38,414 nt of DNA, taken from an uncultured Collinsella sp. Its GTDB lineage: Bacteria > Actinomycetota > Coriobacteriia > Coriobacteriales > Coriobacteriaceae. Positions within the stretch are counted from its first letter, which is position 1, and every line of letters begins with the position of its first letter. Positions 18,828-26,682 of this stretch are shown here, one piece after another. The position numbers were made by a program, and so were the translations under genes. Below the pieces are notes generated by a model. It was given only the letters and a program-made list of their open reading frames with translations, was not told the origin of the DNA and did not search any database. The DNA lies in contig CABUUG010000005.1 in NCBI GenBank assembly GCA_902494605.1, forward strand, positions 1 to 38,414, given 5' to 3'.

Positions 18828-19752
18828 CGCTCACATCCCTCCTGTACTCTAGTAGCGCTCGTGCAACGTAGGTGGCAAGGTTTACCGGTACGGCGTTGCC
18901 CACCATCTGGTTGATATCCGTCTTACTCCCAAAGAACTTGAAAGACTCCGGGAAAGTCTGGATCCTACTGCGTTCCTTTGGAGTCAAGCACCGGGCTTGA
19001 CTGAGGTCCGCCGCGTCGTTGGGGTGAAGCTTGTAGTTCGGCGGTATCGGCCTGTCCACACCACGAATAGTGACCGAGGGCTCGTCGATGCTGAAGATGG
19101 CCCGCCTCGTGTAGCTTCGCGGAATCCTGAAGTAGTAATCAATTCCGAGCTCGTTACCGAGATACTCACGAATTGTCATCTGATGGTCAGAAAGGCCCTT
19201 CTCAAGATATGGGTCGAGGAACCCGTCGGGCGCCCCAAGGCATCCGATCAAGAAGTATCTCTTGCGAGCTTGGGGGACCCCGCACAGGCTTGCATCCATC
19301 ACTCGCCCACTCAAGCCATAACCCTGCGCTTTGAGGGTGGCCCGAATCGCTTCCATGGATTTGCTCGTTCGAACGCGTGGGACGTTCTCCATAACGATGA
19401 AGCGAGGCTTGCACCTCGCGATGATCTCGGCATATCTAACAGAGAGGATTGCGCGCCCACCATCCTCGGATCTCTTGCCGGCCTGCGAGAAATCCTGACA
19501 AGGAGGCCCGCCGATGATGATATCCGGAGCGAAGCCGGCAACTTCCTCGGATACGGAAACGTCGGAGAGATCCCTTTTGAAAACAGGATGCTGGAAGTTA
19601 GCGCGATAGACATCAATGGCAGCGTCCCAATTGTCGTAGGCAGCCACAACATTGACGCCAGCCTTTTCGAAGCCGAGGGACATTCCGCCGCAGCCGGCGA
19701 AAAGGTCAACTGCCGTTATGTTCCTCTCGTTTTCCACGCGCTCGGTCTCCAT
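18814..19752 (-). CDS. DNA cytosine-5 methyltransferase, first of pair
   Basis: A 312-residue m5C methyltransferase, the first gene of the restriction-modification operon. Motif I is AVDLFAGCGGMSLGF (about 14-28), the catalytic Cys 85 lies in GGPPCQDFSQAGKR, followed by FIVMENV, QARKRYF and MVGNAVPVNLATYVAR. The ATG at 19752 has no obvious ribosome site, and a GTG at 19737 with GGAG 9 bases upstream is an alternative start. The open frame continues about 85 codons further, but that part is not conserved-looking. It pairs with the next methyltransferase, as M1 and M2 of LlaJI do. No very-short-patch repair gene is seen. Confidence 0.9.
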   Translation of the reverse strand: METERVENERNITAVDLFAGCGGMSLGFEKAGVNVVAAYDNWDAAIDVYRANFQHPVFKRDLSDVSVSEEVAGFAPDIIIGGPPCQDFSQAGKRSEDGGRAILSVRYAEIIARCKPRFIVMENVPRVRTSKSMEAIRATLKAQGYGLSGRVMDASLCGVPQARKRYFLIGCLGAPDGFLDPYLEKGLSDHQMTIREYLGNELGIDYYFRIPRSYTRRAIFSIDEPSVTIRGVDRPIPPNYKLHPNDAADLSQARCLTPKERSRIQTFPESFKFFGSKTDINQMVGNAVPVNLATYVARALLEYRRDVSDGLR

Positions 19753-19777
19753 TTCGATAGATACAGACAAATAAATA

Positions 19778-19783
19778 ATTATA
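19778..19783 (-). promoter_or_regulatory. Candidate -10 element of the restriction-modification operon
   Basis: A TATAAT hexamer on the minus strand lies in an AT-rich patch 26 bases upstream of the first methyltransferase ATG. The best -35 match (TTGAAG) is about 20 bases further upstream, which is longer than ideal. It is the most promoter-like sequence in the GC-rich gap before the operon. Confidence 0.4.
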
Positions 19784-20007
19784 ATTCCGTTTCTTCCAAC
19801 ATGCTTCAAGATCAGTCGGCAACAGAACAAATCCAGTTGTAACGCTTCGCCCGGACAAGAATCGCTCGTGCTCGATTCGAGCTTATTGCCGCCCAGCAGG
19901 GCAACCACTGTCGCGTGCTCGCCCGTCAGAGGCCGTCCGCGCCGCATCCGCGTCCGCTCCGGATGCCGCGCCGGGTCGGTCGTGCCGCGGACCGTCCCTC
20001 GCGGCAC

Positions 20008-20635
20008 GCACCCTCCGCTCCCGCGAAAACCCGTTCAACACAAAGGCTTTTAGGTATAGCCTTATTGCTGTACGCCACGAAGTTCCCGCCCACTCACGCC
20101 CTCGCTGCCAAACGAATACGCATCCCTCTCTCTTCTATGGATGCAACGCTGCCGAAATATAAATCGACTCATGCGATCGCTCTCCGACCTCAGCTGAAAC
20201 GTTTCAGAGCGCAACAATCTTGAACCTCGATCCACCCTCCAGACAAACCTCCTCAGTTCATCCATTACTATCGAAAAGATCTTCCATGAATTTTGACGGC
20301 CTGTTTCAGCTGTAATGGAAATAAAAACCAGCTTTTCGAAGTCGGCGCCGCAACCAGGCAAGCATTTCCGAAATCGCAGCATCACATCGCTCGATATAAG
20401 TAATTTGCTACTGGTGCAACGGCCCCGAGCACCGTTCCCGCGCGACTCTATCGCAAATACGTTGCTTAGAACAGGGCACTGCCACATTTCAGCAAGCCAA
20501 TCCGAATCCTCGTTTGGTCGGGAGATAGTCCAATTACCCTTTAAATATCATATCGTTGTGGTATTCAATAAACTCAGCTCGTGGGGCAAATCGCTTCGGA
20601 AGCGTAATCGGCTCTCCGTTGTAGCGCCACAAATT
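20008..20635. other. Gene-poor stretch between methyltransferase and nuclease fragment
   Basis: About 630 bases with no convincing gene. The first part is GC-rich and the rest is mixed in composition. Open frames on both strands here have no ribosome sites and no family resemblance. The stretch separates the minus-strand restriction operon from the plus-strand nuclease fragment and SIR2 gene. It looks like scar DNA from a rearrangement. Confidence 0.4.
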
Positions 20636-21043
20636 TACCGCTTCCTTGAAAGTAGCGGCAGGCTAAACGAGGGCGGTGAGTTCCTTTTCTACTTCTACGC
20701 CATTAAGGACGGGCACGTGTACTCCCATCATAAAGATCTCTTTCGTACGACCCATTTCCGCTTCTACAGGAACGCAATCAGCGAGACAAACACTTACGAA
20801 CTTGAACCCGTGCTTTGCAAGGTGAAGACTAACGAGCTGGTTTCGAGAGACGAACTAGCCGACCGGCTGGCCGCCATTGGTTACGAGCGGAATCGTGGGA
20901 GCCAGGGGGCGGACTTCCACTACGTGCTTAGCGTGGAGGTCGAGAACGCTGCAGTTGTGCCGCTGAGTCTCGCGTGCGGATTGGTCGACGGGCAGAACGG
21001 CAACGATGCTTTCAGCCCGCACTCGCCGAAGTTGGTGGGATAA
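20636..21043 (+). pseudogene. Fragment duplicating the C-terminus of the DUF2357 nuclease
   Basis: These 136 codons match the last domain of the nuclease at 13627-16062 closely: YRFLESSGRL, FYFYAIKDGHVYSHHKDLFR, SRDELADRLAAIGY, QGADFHYVLSV and the terminal AFSPHSPKLVG are shared with few changes. The copy is on the opposite strand, about 6.6 kb away. The open frame extends upstream to 20315, but that part has no similarity to the nuclease and no start with a ribosome site. It is best read as the 3' end of a lost second nuclease gene. The SIR2 gene starts 40 bases downstream. Confidence 0.75.
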
Positions 21044-21082
21044 CATTTCACGAGCATGTCGATTGGTACAGGAGGAAAGATT

Positions 21083-22663
21083 ATGGACGAGAGAATCAAA
21101 TCGATAATCCACAAAGCTGTTGATGATGCCGGGCGTTATCCGTTTCTCTTCATCGGCTCTGGCCTCTCCCGTCGTTACTGCGGCACGCCGGGATGGGAGG
21201 GGCTGCTTTCGGATATCTGCGCCGAGGTGCTTGACGACCCATATGCCTTCGCGCGCTTCAAGAGCCAGGCGAAGATTGCTGTCCAGAACGGCGAGGTCGA
21301 GTCCGAACTGCCGTACGTTGCCACGCTCATGGAAAGCGAAGTAAACCACGAGCTCTTTGCATCGGATGAATTCGCTGCCTTCCGCGAAGGTCACAGTGAC
21401 GAGCTTACCGGGGACGCTTCGCCCATGAAGATCTACGTCGCAGATAAGATCGCGAGAGCTCGTCTCGTCGAGAGCGCCGAAACTGAGAAGCTGGCGAAGG
21501 CGGGCAGGGAAAAAGTTGCCGGCATCATCACCACGAATTATGACTGTATGTGTGAGACCCTATTCCCTGGTTTCACGACCTACGTCGGAGAAAGCGACCT
21601 CCTGTTCTCTGACCAGGCTTTCTCTCAGGAGATATACAAGATCCATGGCTCAGTCTCGAGGGCGGGAAGCATCGTCCTGACCAGCGCTGACTATGCGGAG
21701 TTCGCGCAGAAGAGGAAGTATCTCTCGGCGAAGCTGCTCACCCTCTTCGTCGAGTATCCCGTCATCTTCCTCGGTTATTCGATTCAAGACGAGAACATCA
21801 GGTCGATACTGGGTGACATCTGCGAATGCCTACCAGATGACAAGCTCAAACGGCTGGGCAAGCGGCTCATCTTCGTTCAGCACGCAACCGACACCTCTGT
21901 TGGCGAGATTGCTATGAGTTTCGGTGGCCGTACGCTTTCGATGACGAAGATCACCACGGATGACTTCGAGTCGATCTACGATGCGATGCGCAGCTTCCGG
22001 AAAATGTATAGCACGCGATTTATCCGCGAGTTGAGGGGCAGCGTGTTCAGGCTTGCGGAGCATATCGACCCGAGTTCCGACATCATCGTCTCAGGGATAG
22101 ACAATGTCCTCAACGACCTTGACCCGGACCAGAAGATCGTCATCGGCCTGTCGGTGTCACCAAGTAGCATCGGAAAGCCGATTTCACCTGAAGATATCTT
22201 CGAGGACATCGTGCTCGATAACCTTCGCTATGACCCAAAGTTCATCGTCGAGAACTACCTCAACATGTACGTGCGCCAACGGCCCAACAACATGCCTGTC
22301 TTCAAGTACACGCGCGGACTCGGTGGAGAGGTCGGTAAGGACATAGCGACTTATCTCCCAACGCTCACCTCGATTGATAGCTATCGAAGCGAAACGTTCC
22401 GCAAATCGATGCCTGCGACTCGTCGCAGATTCGAAGGGTCGCTGAGCATAAAGGGCCTTGCGAATGCATGCGCGCCAAAGAGCCCGTTCGCGTTCATCCC
22501 GTGCCTTTCAGAGGAAGAGATGGACGTCGACGACTTGGAAGCGTTGCTGAAGCGGGCACTGGCTGACGTGGGAAACGACCCTGCCAAGAAGAGGGCTCTG
22601 TTGAAAGATTCGCATTATCGGAAGTGCGTCCGCATCTACGACTTCTTGCGCTATGGAAAGTAG
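21083..22663 (+). CDS. SIR2-domain protein, probable NAD-depleting defence effector
   Basis: A 526-residue protein with an N-terminal SIR2-like fold: FIGSGLSRRY (23-32), TTNYD (150-154), KIHGS (186-190, with the conserved His) and GYSIQDENIR (231-240). Such SIR2_2 domains in bacterial defence systems cleave NAD+ and abort infection; that role here is inferred. The C-terminal half (about 300-526) has no recognised domain and probably senses the trigger. The ATG at 21083 has AGGAGG 7 bases upstream, so the ATG at 21056 is not used. It follows a nuclease fragment on the same strand and has no visible partner gene. Confidence 0.85.
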   Translation: MDERIKSIIHKAVDDAGRYPFLFIGSGLSRRYCGTPGWEGLLSDICAEVLDDPYAFARFKSQAKIAVQNGEVESELPYVATLMESEVNHELFASDEFAAFREGHSDELTGDASPMKIYVADKIARARLVESAETEKLAKAGREKVAGIITTNYDCMCETLFPGFTTYVGESDLLFSDQAFSQEIYKIHGSVSRAGSIVLTSADYAEFAQKRKYLSAKLLTLFVEYPVIFLGYSIQDENIRSILGDICECLPDDKLKRLGKRLIFVQHATDTSVGEIAMSFGGRTLSMTKITTDDFESIYDAMRSFRKMYSTRFIRELRGSVFRLAEHIDPSSDIIVSGIDNVLNDLDPDQKIVIGLSVSPSSIGKPISPEDIFEDIVLDNLRYDPKFIVENYLNMYVRQRPNNMPVFKYTRGLGGEVGKDIATYLPTLTSIDSYRSETFRKSMPATRRRFEGSLSIKGLANACAPKSPFAFIPCLSEEEMDVDDLEALLKRALADVGNDPAKKRALLKDSHYRKCVRIYDFLRYGK

Positions 22664-22666
22664 GAA

Positions 22667-22728
22667 GTCCCCCAACCTTCACCAATAGTCCGGGCAACGG
22701 CATCCGAACCTAGATCCAGTTGGGGGAC
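22667..22728. repeat. 10-base inverted repeat after the SIR2 gene
   Basis: GTCCCCCAAC (22667-22676) and its exact complement GTTGGGGGAC (22719-22728) are separated by 42 bases. The left arm begins 4 bases after the SIR2 stop codon. It may form a transcript-end structure or mark the end of the inserted segment. Confidence 0.4.
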
Positions 22729-22857
22729 ATGCTCCCGAACTATGCACGGTTTCCCGCGCAAAGCTAGTTTAGCAAAGAAATGTGGAGATTGGCGGTTGGG
22801 CGCTTGAGATTCCTGCCAACTGCCGCACCCCTTGAATATCAACTTCATCCGAACACC

Positions 22858-22895
22858 TCCCAAATTCATCCGTACATGTACGGATGAATTTGGGA
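22858..22895. repeat. 38-bp perfect palindrome
   Basis: The two 19-base arms are exact complements with no spacer; the centre reads CATCCGTACATGTACGGATG. An extra TTCATCCG sits just to the left (about 22844-22851). Such long perfect dyads are typical of operators or recombination sites. It lies about 50 bases upstream of a truncated ORF and about 195 bases after the SIR2 stop. Confidence 0.7.
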
Positions 22896-22947
22896 ATCCG
22901 ATACCCTGAGGGCCGGGTCGGCCGGCCCCGGGAGATCGGAGGACGCC

Positions 22948-23034
22948 ATGTCCGGAAAGAGCGGGAAGGGCGCCGCGAGGGCGGTCCCGAGGGCCCACGG
23001 CAGGCGATCGGCGATTTCATGCAACTACGGCTGA
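22948..23034 (+). pseudogene. Truncated 28-codon ORF with strong ribosome site
   Basis: The ATG at 22948 follows GGAGG with 5-base spacing and begins MSGKSGKGAARAVPRAHGRR, then stops at 23032-23034. The end overlaps the 3' end of the convergent minus-strand gene and the base composition changes sharply at about 23020. It looks like the first codons of a gene whose remainder was lost at an insertion junction. No product can be named. Confidence 0.4.
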
Positions 23035-23462
23035 AGTGTCTTTATGTGGTTCAGCGCACCCAACAGTACCGTTTGATTTCGCTCAAAGCATAAACGAAAC
23101 CATGCATATATTCCCAAGGCAATCAGGCATGGCGTCACGAAAACCCCGGCAGCGATTGAATTGTTGCCCGCCCATGCAGACAGACACCCTCCGACCGTAA
23201 GTGAGATGATCATGCTGATCACGCTGGGGGCCCAACTCGTATAATGCACCCCACTCACCGCCTGTTCGACTATTTCGCATTTCTTTTTCAGGCTAATGTC
23301 CTCATCCACTTCACCAAGAGAAAAGTCCACTCCCGAAATTAAATCGAGCAATTCAGCCTCACTGTAGCCGCCTTCCTTGAATCTTTTAATGAAGAAACCT
23401 CCTGGTCCAGGCCCACAGATAGGACGGTTTACACGAAACAGTTCCTTATAGGCGATTCTCAT
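23025..23462 (-). CDS. Hypothetical membrane protein with two membrane segments
   Basis: A 145-residue protein. The first 80 residues are charged and soluble (EAELLDLISGVDFSLGEVDE), then two hydrophobic segments follow (about 83-97 and 103-120, with AGVFVTPCLIALGIYAWF) and a short tail. No family is recognised. The ATG at 23462 has AAGGAG 6 bases upstream. It is the last gene of the minus-strand run that contains the coupling ATPase and ClpP, though 87 bases separate it from the gene before it. Confidence 0.7.
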   Translation of the reverse strand: MRIAYKELFRVNRPICGPGPGGFFIKRFKEGGYSEAELLDLISGVDFSLGEVDEDISLKKKCEIVEQAVSGVHYTSWAPSVISMIISLTVGGCLSAWAGNNSIAAGVFVTPCLIALGIYAWFRLCFERNQTVLLGALNHIKTLQP

Positions 23463-23549
23463 TGTTAACTCCTTAAAGTGCAGATGCTATTTACGCTATC
23501 GTTCTATCATTTCGTCCGGACAGATTTTTATCGGACCGTCGGCAACCGT

Positions 23550-24368
23550 TCACAAGGACATCCCGTTCAGTAACTCCCCGCGCTCCTCATACCCGCGCTC
23601 GAGCTTCTTCCCAAGCTCCGCAGCGCAGCGCTTCGTTTCCTCGGCAAACAGGTCATCGATAGCCCTGTCAATCCGCGTGCAAGTCTGCCGATGCTCGTCC
23701 TTCCAGGGCAGGTTGAGTCCCAAACTCGCGTCCCAATAGCCGCCGAGTTTGGCGTTAATTACTTCCTCGGGATACAGCACGTCGCGGCGAATGCCCTCAA
23801 CTACATCGTCCTCGTCCATATCGCAGGCCGCATCGCCCTGCTCGAGGAACTTGCGCAGCTCCTTTTGCGCCCGGATGTTGTTCAGCATGCGAACACACAC
23901 CACGGCCAAAAAGCGATAACGTTCGCATAGATCCCACTCGCCTTCGAGCCATACGCGAAAGCCCAGCATTTCGCTCGCGGACTCATCATCCATCAGGATC
24001 AATTCCCACGGAAGCACATTGGCGAGTGCGTCCTCCCCCAGCCTTTGCACGCCGTCGCGCATAAAGATGCACGGCTCCACGTCGTAATAGCCAAAGCCGT
24101 GGTCTGCACCACAACGATTGATGACGTGCTTGGGCAGCAGGACGATCTTGTCGCTGGGCTCGGGATCTATCTTCCGCAGCTTTTTGACCTTGCGGCGGGC
24201 GCGCTTTAGGCTGCGTTCGCTATCGCCACGGCCGCGGCCGTCCGGCTTGCCGCCGTATCGAAGGGCAACCTCACGCGCCAGGATCTTTGTGTCCGCAGCG
24301 CACAGCAGGTCGCTCACGGTGGGCAGGTCTTCCCACTCAATGCCATCGACGTCCCAAATCCTGTTCAT
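23550..24368 (-). CDS. Hypothetical protein of the ClpP/coupling-ATPase operon
   Basis: A 272-residue soluble protein with many charged residues and no recognised domain. A basic stretch (about 50-70, RSLKRARRKVKKLRK) may bind nucleic acid. The ATG at 24368 has AGAGG 6 bases upstream; the longer open frame beyond it is the shadow of the ClpP gene. It begins 74 bases after the ClpP stop on the same strand. Confidence 0.7.
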   Translation of the reverse strand: MNRIWDVDGIEWEDLPTVSDLLCAADTKILAREVALRYGGKPDGRGRGDSERSLKRARRKVKKLRKIDPEPSDKIVLLPKHVINRCGADHGFGYYDVEPCIFMRDGVQRLGEDALANVLPWELILMDDESASEMLGFRVWLEGEWDLCERYRFLAVVCVRMLNNIRAQKELRKFLEQGDAACDMDEDDVVEGIRRDVLYPEEVINAKLGGYWDASLGLNLPWKDEHRQTCTRIDRAIDDLFAEETKRCAAELGKKLERGYEERGELLNGMSL

Positions 24369-24442
24369 GTTCAACCTCTTTCTGGCTGTGAATTTACGCA
24401 CTTGTTCGCCCTGCACAACGTACTTGTAAGGCATGCGCCCCG

Positions 24443-25045
24443 CTAGAGCGCCTTCTTGCTGGGCGCAATCACCTCGTCCACCAGGCCCAGCTCCAGAGCG
24501 CGCCTGGCGTTGCACCAGCAGTCGCGCTCGGTGAGCTCGTGGAACTCCTGGGCGCTCAGGTTGCCATGCTCGGCCAGCAGCTCGTCCAGCTCGGCGCGCA
24601 TGGCCGCTGTATGCTGGGCCACGATCTCGATATCGGTCTGCTGCGCCATGCCCGTGCCGCCCATCAGTTGGTGGATGAGCACCTGCGTGTGGCGGTACAC
24701 CTGACGGTGGTCGCCGCAGGCCAAGATCACCGCGGCCATCGAGGCCACGACGCCCTCGCCCACCGTGATCACGGGGCAATCGAGCGACTGCATGGTGTCG
24801 ATGAGCGCCAGCCCCGCCGTGACGCTGCCGCCCGGGCTGTTGATGATGAGGGTGATGGGCTCGGTCGCACTTTGATGCTCCAGCACCAGCATGGACTTAA
24901 TAAGGCCGTTGCAGGTCGCATCGTTGACCTCGCCCTCCAGCAGCAGCACACGGCTGTTGAGCAGTTCGCTTGCCATATCGACAGCGGCAACACGGCCGTC
25001 CTTGGACTTCTTTATGATGCTGGGCTCACGATACATAACGGGCAT
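24443..25045 (-). CDS. ClpP-type serine protease
   Basis: A 200-residue ClpP-family peptidase. The triad is complete: Ser102 in GEGVVASMAAV, His125 in LIHQLMGG and Asp175 in ELTERDCWCNARRAL, with the typical LIINSPGGSVTAGLALID upstream and GLVDEVI near the end. ClpP forms two heptameric rings and needs a Clp/Hsp100 ATPase, none of which is in this window, so it would rely on a chromosomal ClpX or ClpC or act without one. The ATG at 25045 has AAAGGA before it. Its place beside a conjugation-type ATPase suggests an accessory ClpP of a mobile element, not the housekeeping copy. Confidence 0.9.
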   Translation of the reverse strand: MPVMYREPSIIKKSKDGRVAAVDMASELLNSRVLLLEGEVNDATCNGLIKSMLVLEHQSATEPITLIINSPGGSVTAGLALIDTMQSLDCPVITVGEGVVASMAAVILACGDHRQVYRHTQVLIHQLMGGTGMAQQTDIEIVAQHTAAMRAELDELLAEHGNLSAQEFHELTERDCWCNARRALELGLVDEVIAPSKKAL

Positions 25046-25091
25046 GGTAATTCCTTTCTAAACGGAATCGGTAAGGAGGCAAAAACTGGAC

Positions 25092-25122
25092 CGCACGGCT
25101 TACGACTAACGGAAGCCGTGCG
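25092..25122 (-). terminator. Hairpin between coupling ATPase and ClpP genes
   Basis: Perfect 10-base arms CGCACGGCTT (25092-25101) and AAGCCGTGCG (25113-25122). On the minus strand a run of five T follows after about six bases, so it is terminator-like but imperfect. It may reduce transcription into ClpP or process the transcript. Confidence 0.45.
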
Positions 25123-25160
25123 ACAAAACATGCAAGATGGGGTACACAAAGCTGCAAGGG

Positions 25161-26645
25161 CTAATCCCTCAGCCACTTGGCAGCATTGGGGTGATCGGCG
25201 CAAAAGTACTTCTTGGCGCGGAAGGGACGCATGCCGGTCACCTTGACCAGGCAATCGGTGCGGGGCATAAGCCCAACCTCGCCTGGGGTCATCACGCAAC
25301 CGCGCACATCTACGGCAGTGCGCTCGGCGCCCACGTACTTGGTGCCCAAAACCGACTCGCCACACAGTTCGCTTATGTAGTTCTGCGTCGCGATGTTGCT
25401 GCCGCCGCCCATATAGGCCAAACTATCGCAGTTATCGAGGATGGTAAGCGCCGTGGATTTGCCGTACACGACATCGAGCTGGCTCAGCGATTGCGCACAC
25501 ATCAAAAAGCTAATGCCGCGACTGCGCACAGTCGCAATGCTGCGCTCAAAATCGGGGATGCGGCCCACATTGGGAAACTCATCGAGCACAAACTGCACGC
25601 GACGCTGCAAATGGCCGCTGGGGCTGGCATCGGCACGGCGCTGGGCAAGGTTAAACAGCTGCTTAAGGGCAACGTTCGCAAGCCATGCATTAGCCGAATC
25701 GTTGTCGCTCACCTTAAGATCGATCATGCGCTTGCCCTCGTCAATACGATCAAGACGCATCTCGTCATTCTCAAAAACGCGCATGAGCTGAGGCGTCTTA
25801 AGCCGCGAGATAGTTGCATTGAGCGTGATCAGAATACTCTTAAGCGTCCTATCTGCCGCACCTCGAAAATCGCGATACTGCTCAACGCCATACAGATCAG
25901 CGTTCTCCGCACCAAACTTATCGAGAAACTCCCTGGACTCCACCTCTTCTACAAGGTAGTCCAACGGGAATCGCCCCTCACCATCTCCCGTAACCTTGAT
26001 GAGCGCAGCCAGTTTAAAGACGTTGTTCATCTTAAGGTAGCGGCGCGGGGCATTGGGGTCCTCACCCGGCGTAAGGGTGCCGGCAAGGGTCTCCAGGAGG
26101 AACAGGATTCCAACAATCGCTCGAAGCAGCAGGTCGCTCGCGTTATTCCAGAACGGATCATACCTAAGGCTACGGCCGTCAGGATCGACCCCCTCCATGA
26201 TTGCCGCCACTGTGGTGGGGATATCCTCGACATCCATCACGTAACGCAGAGGGTCGTATCCGGCCGACTGCTCGGGATTAACAGTATCGAGAACCGTTAC
26301 CTCGTAGCCGTCCTCTTCAAAGCCTTTCCCCGTACGGCGCAGCAGCTCACCCTTGGTGTCTGTGACCACATAACAGCATTCGTGGTGATTGAGCAGGTTG
26401 GGCAAAATGAAACTCGCCGTTTTGCCGCTGCCGGTACCTCCAAAGGCAAAAACATTGTTGGACACACTCGTCTCCCAATGCTTGTCGTCCTCGTAGAACG
26501 CCACCGTGGCACCCTGCGCCAGGATCACGTCGCGCTGCTCATCGCCGGACGACAGCGCCCGCATCTCCTCCTTAGTCGCCCACTTCTTGGTCTGATACTC
26601 CGTTTGCTGCGCGGCCTCGTAGCCGTACATCTTGATGACTGACAT
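25161..26645 (-). CDS. VirD4/TraG-like coupling ATPase without membrane anchor
   Basis: A 494-residue type IV coupling protein. Walker A is FGGTGSGKT (68-76) and Walker B FVLDEFPNVGRIPDF (DE at 355-356), followed by the TraG C-terminal pattern SFLMCAQSLSQLDVVYG. Such ATPases deliver the relaxosome DNA to the conjugation channel. The usual N-terminal transmembrane helices are missing; the protein starts with a short KKWATKEEM segment that aligns with the region right after them in other family members. The ATG at 26645 follows AAGGAG at 7 bases, so the short form appears genuine. No relaxase, VirB4 or integrase is in the window. The element may be a remnant, or the ATPase may serve another role. 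Confidence 0.88.
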   Translation of the reverse strand: MSVIKMYGYEAAQQTEYQTKKWATKEEMRALSSGDEQRDVILAQGATVAFYEDDKHWETSVSNNVFAFGGTGSGKTASFILPNLLNHHECCYVVTDTKGELLRRTGKGFEEDGYEVTVLDTVNPEQSAGYDPLRYVMDVEDIPTTVAAIMEGVDPDGRSLRYDPFWNNASDLLLRAIVGILFLLETLAGTLTPGEDPNAPRRYLKMNNVFKLAALIKVTGDGEGRFPLDYLVEEVESREFLDKFGAENADLYGVEQYRDFRGAADRTLKSILITLNATISRLKTPQLMRVFENDEMRLDRIDEGKRMIDLKVSDNDSANAWLANVALKQLFNLAQRRADASPSGHLQRRVQFVLDEFPNVGRIPDFERSIATVRSRGISFLMCAQSLSQLDVVYGKSTALTILDNCDSLAYMGGGSNIATQNYISELCGESVLGTKYVGAERTAVDVRGCVMTPGEVGLMPRTDCLVKVTGMRPFRAKKYFCADHPNAAKWLRD

Positions 26646-26682
26646 GGCGTGGCTCCTTTCTTGTCCGCGGCGTTAGTGGTTG

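Noticed and set aside
18997..19842. A 281-codon plus-strand open frame.
   Set aside because: It is the antisense of the first methyltransferase gene, whose motifs are intact.
20062..20487. A 141-codon minus-strand open frame in the gap before the nuclease fragment.
   Set aside because: No ribosome site, no family resemblance and an odd composition; it is treated as chance.
25137..26642. A 501-codon plus-strand open frame.
   Set aside because: It is the antisense of the coupling ATPase gene.
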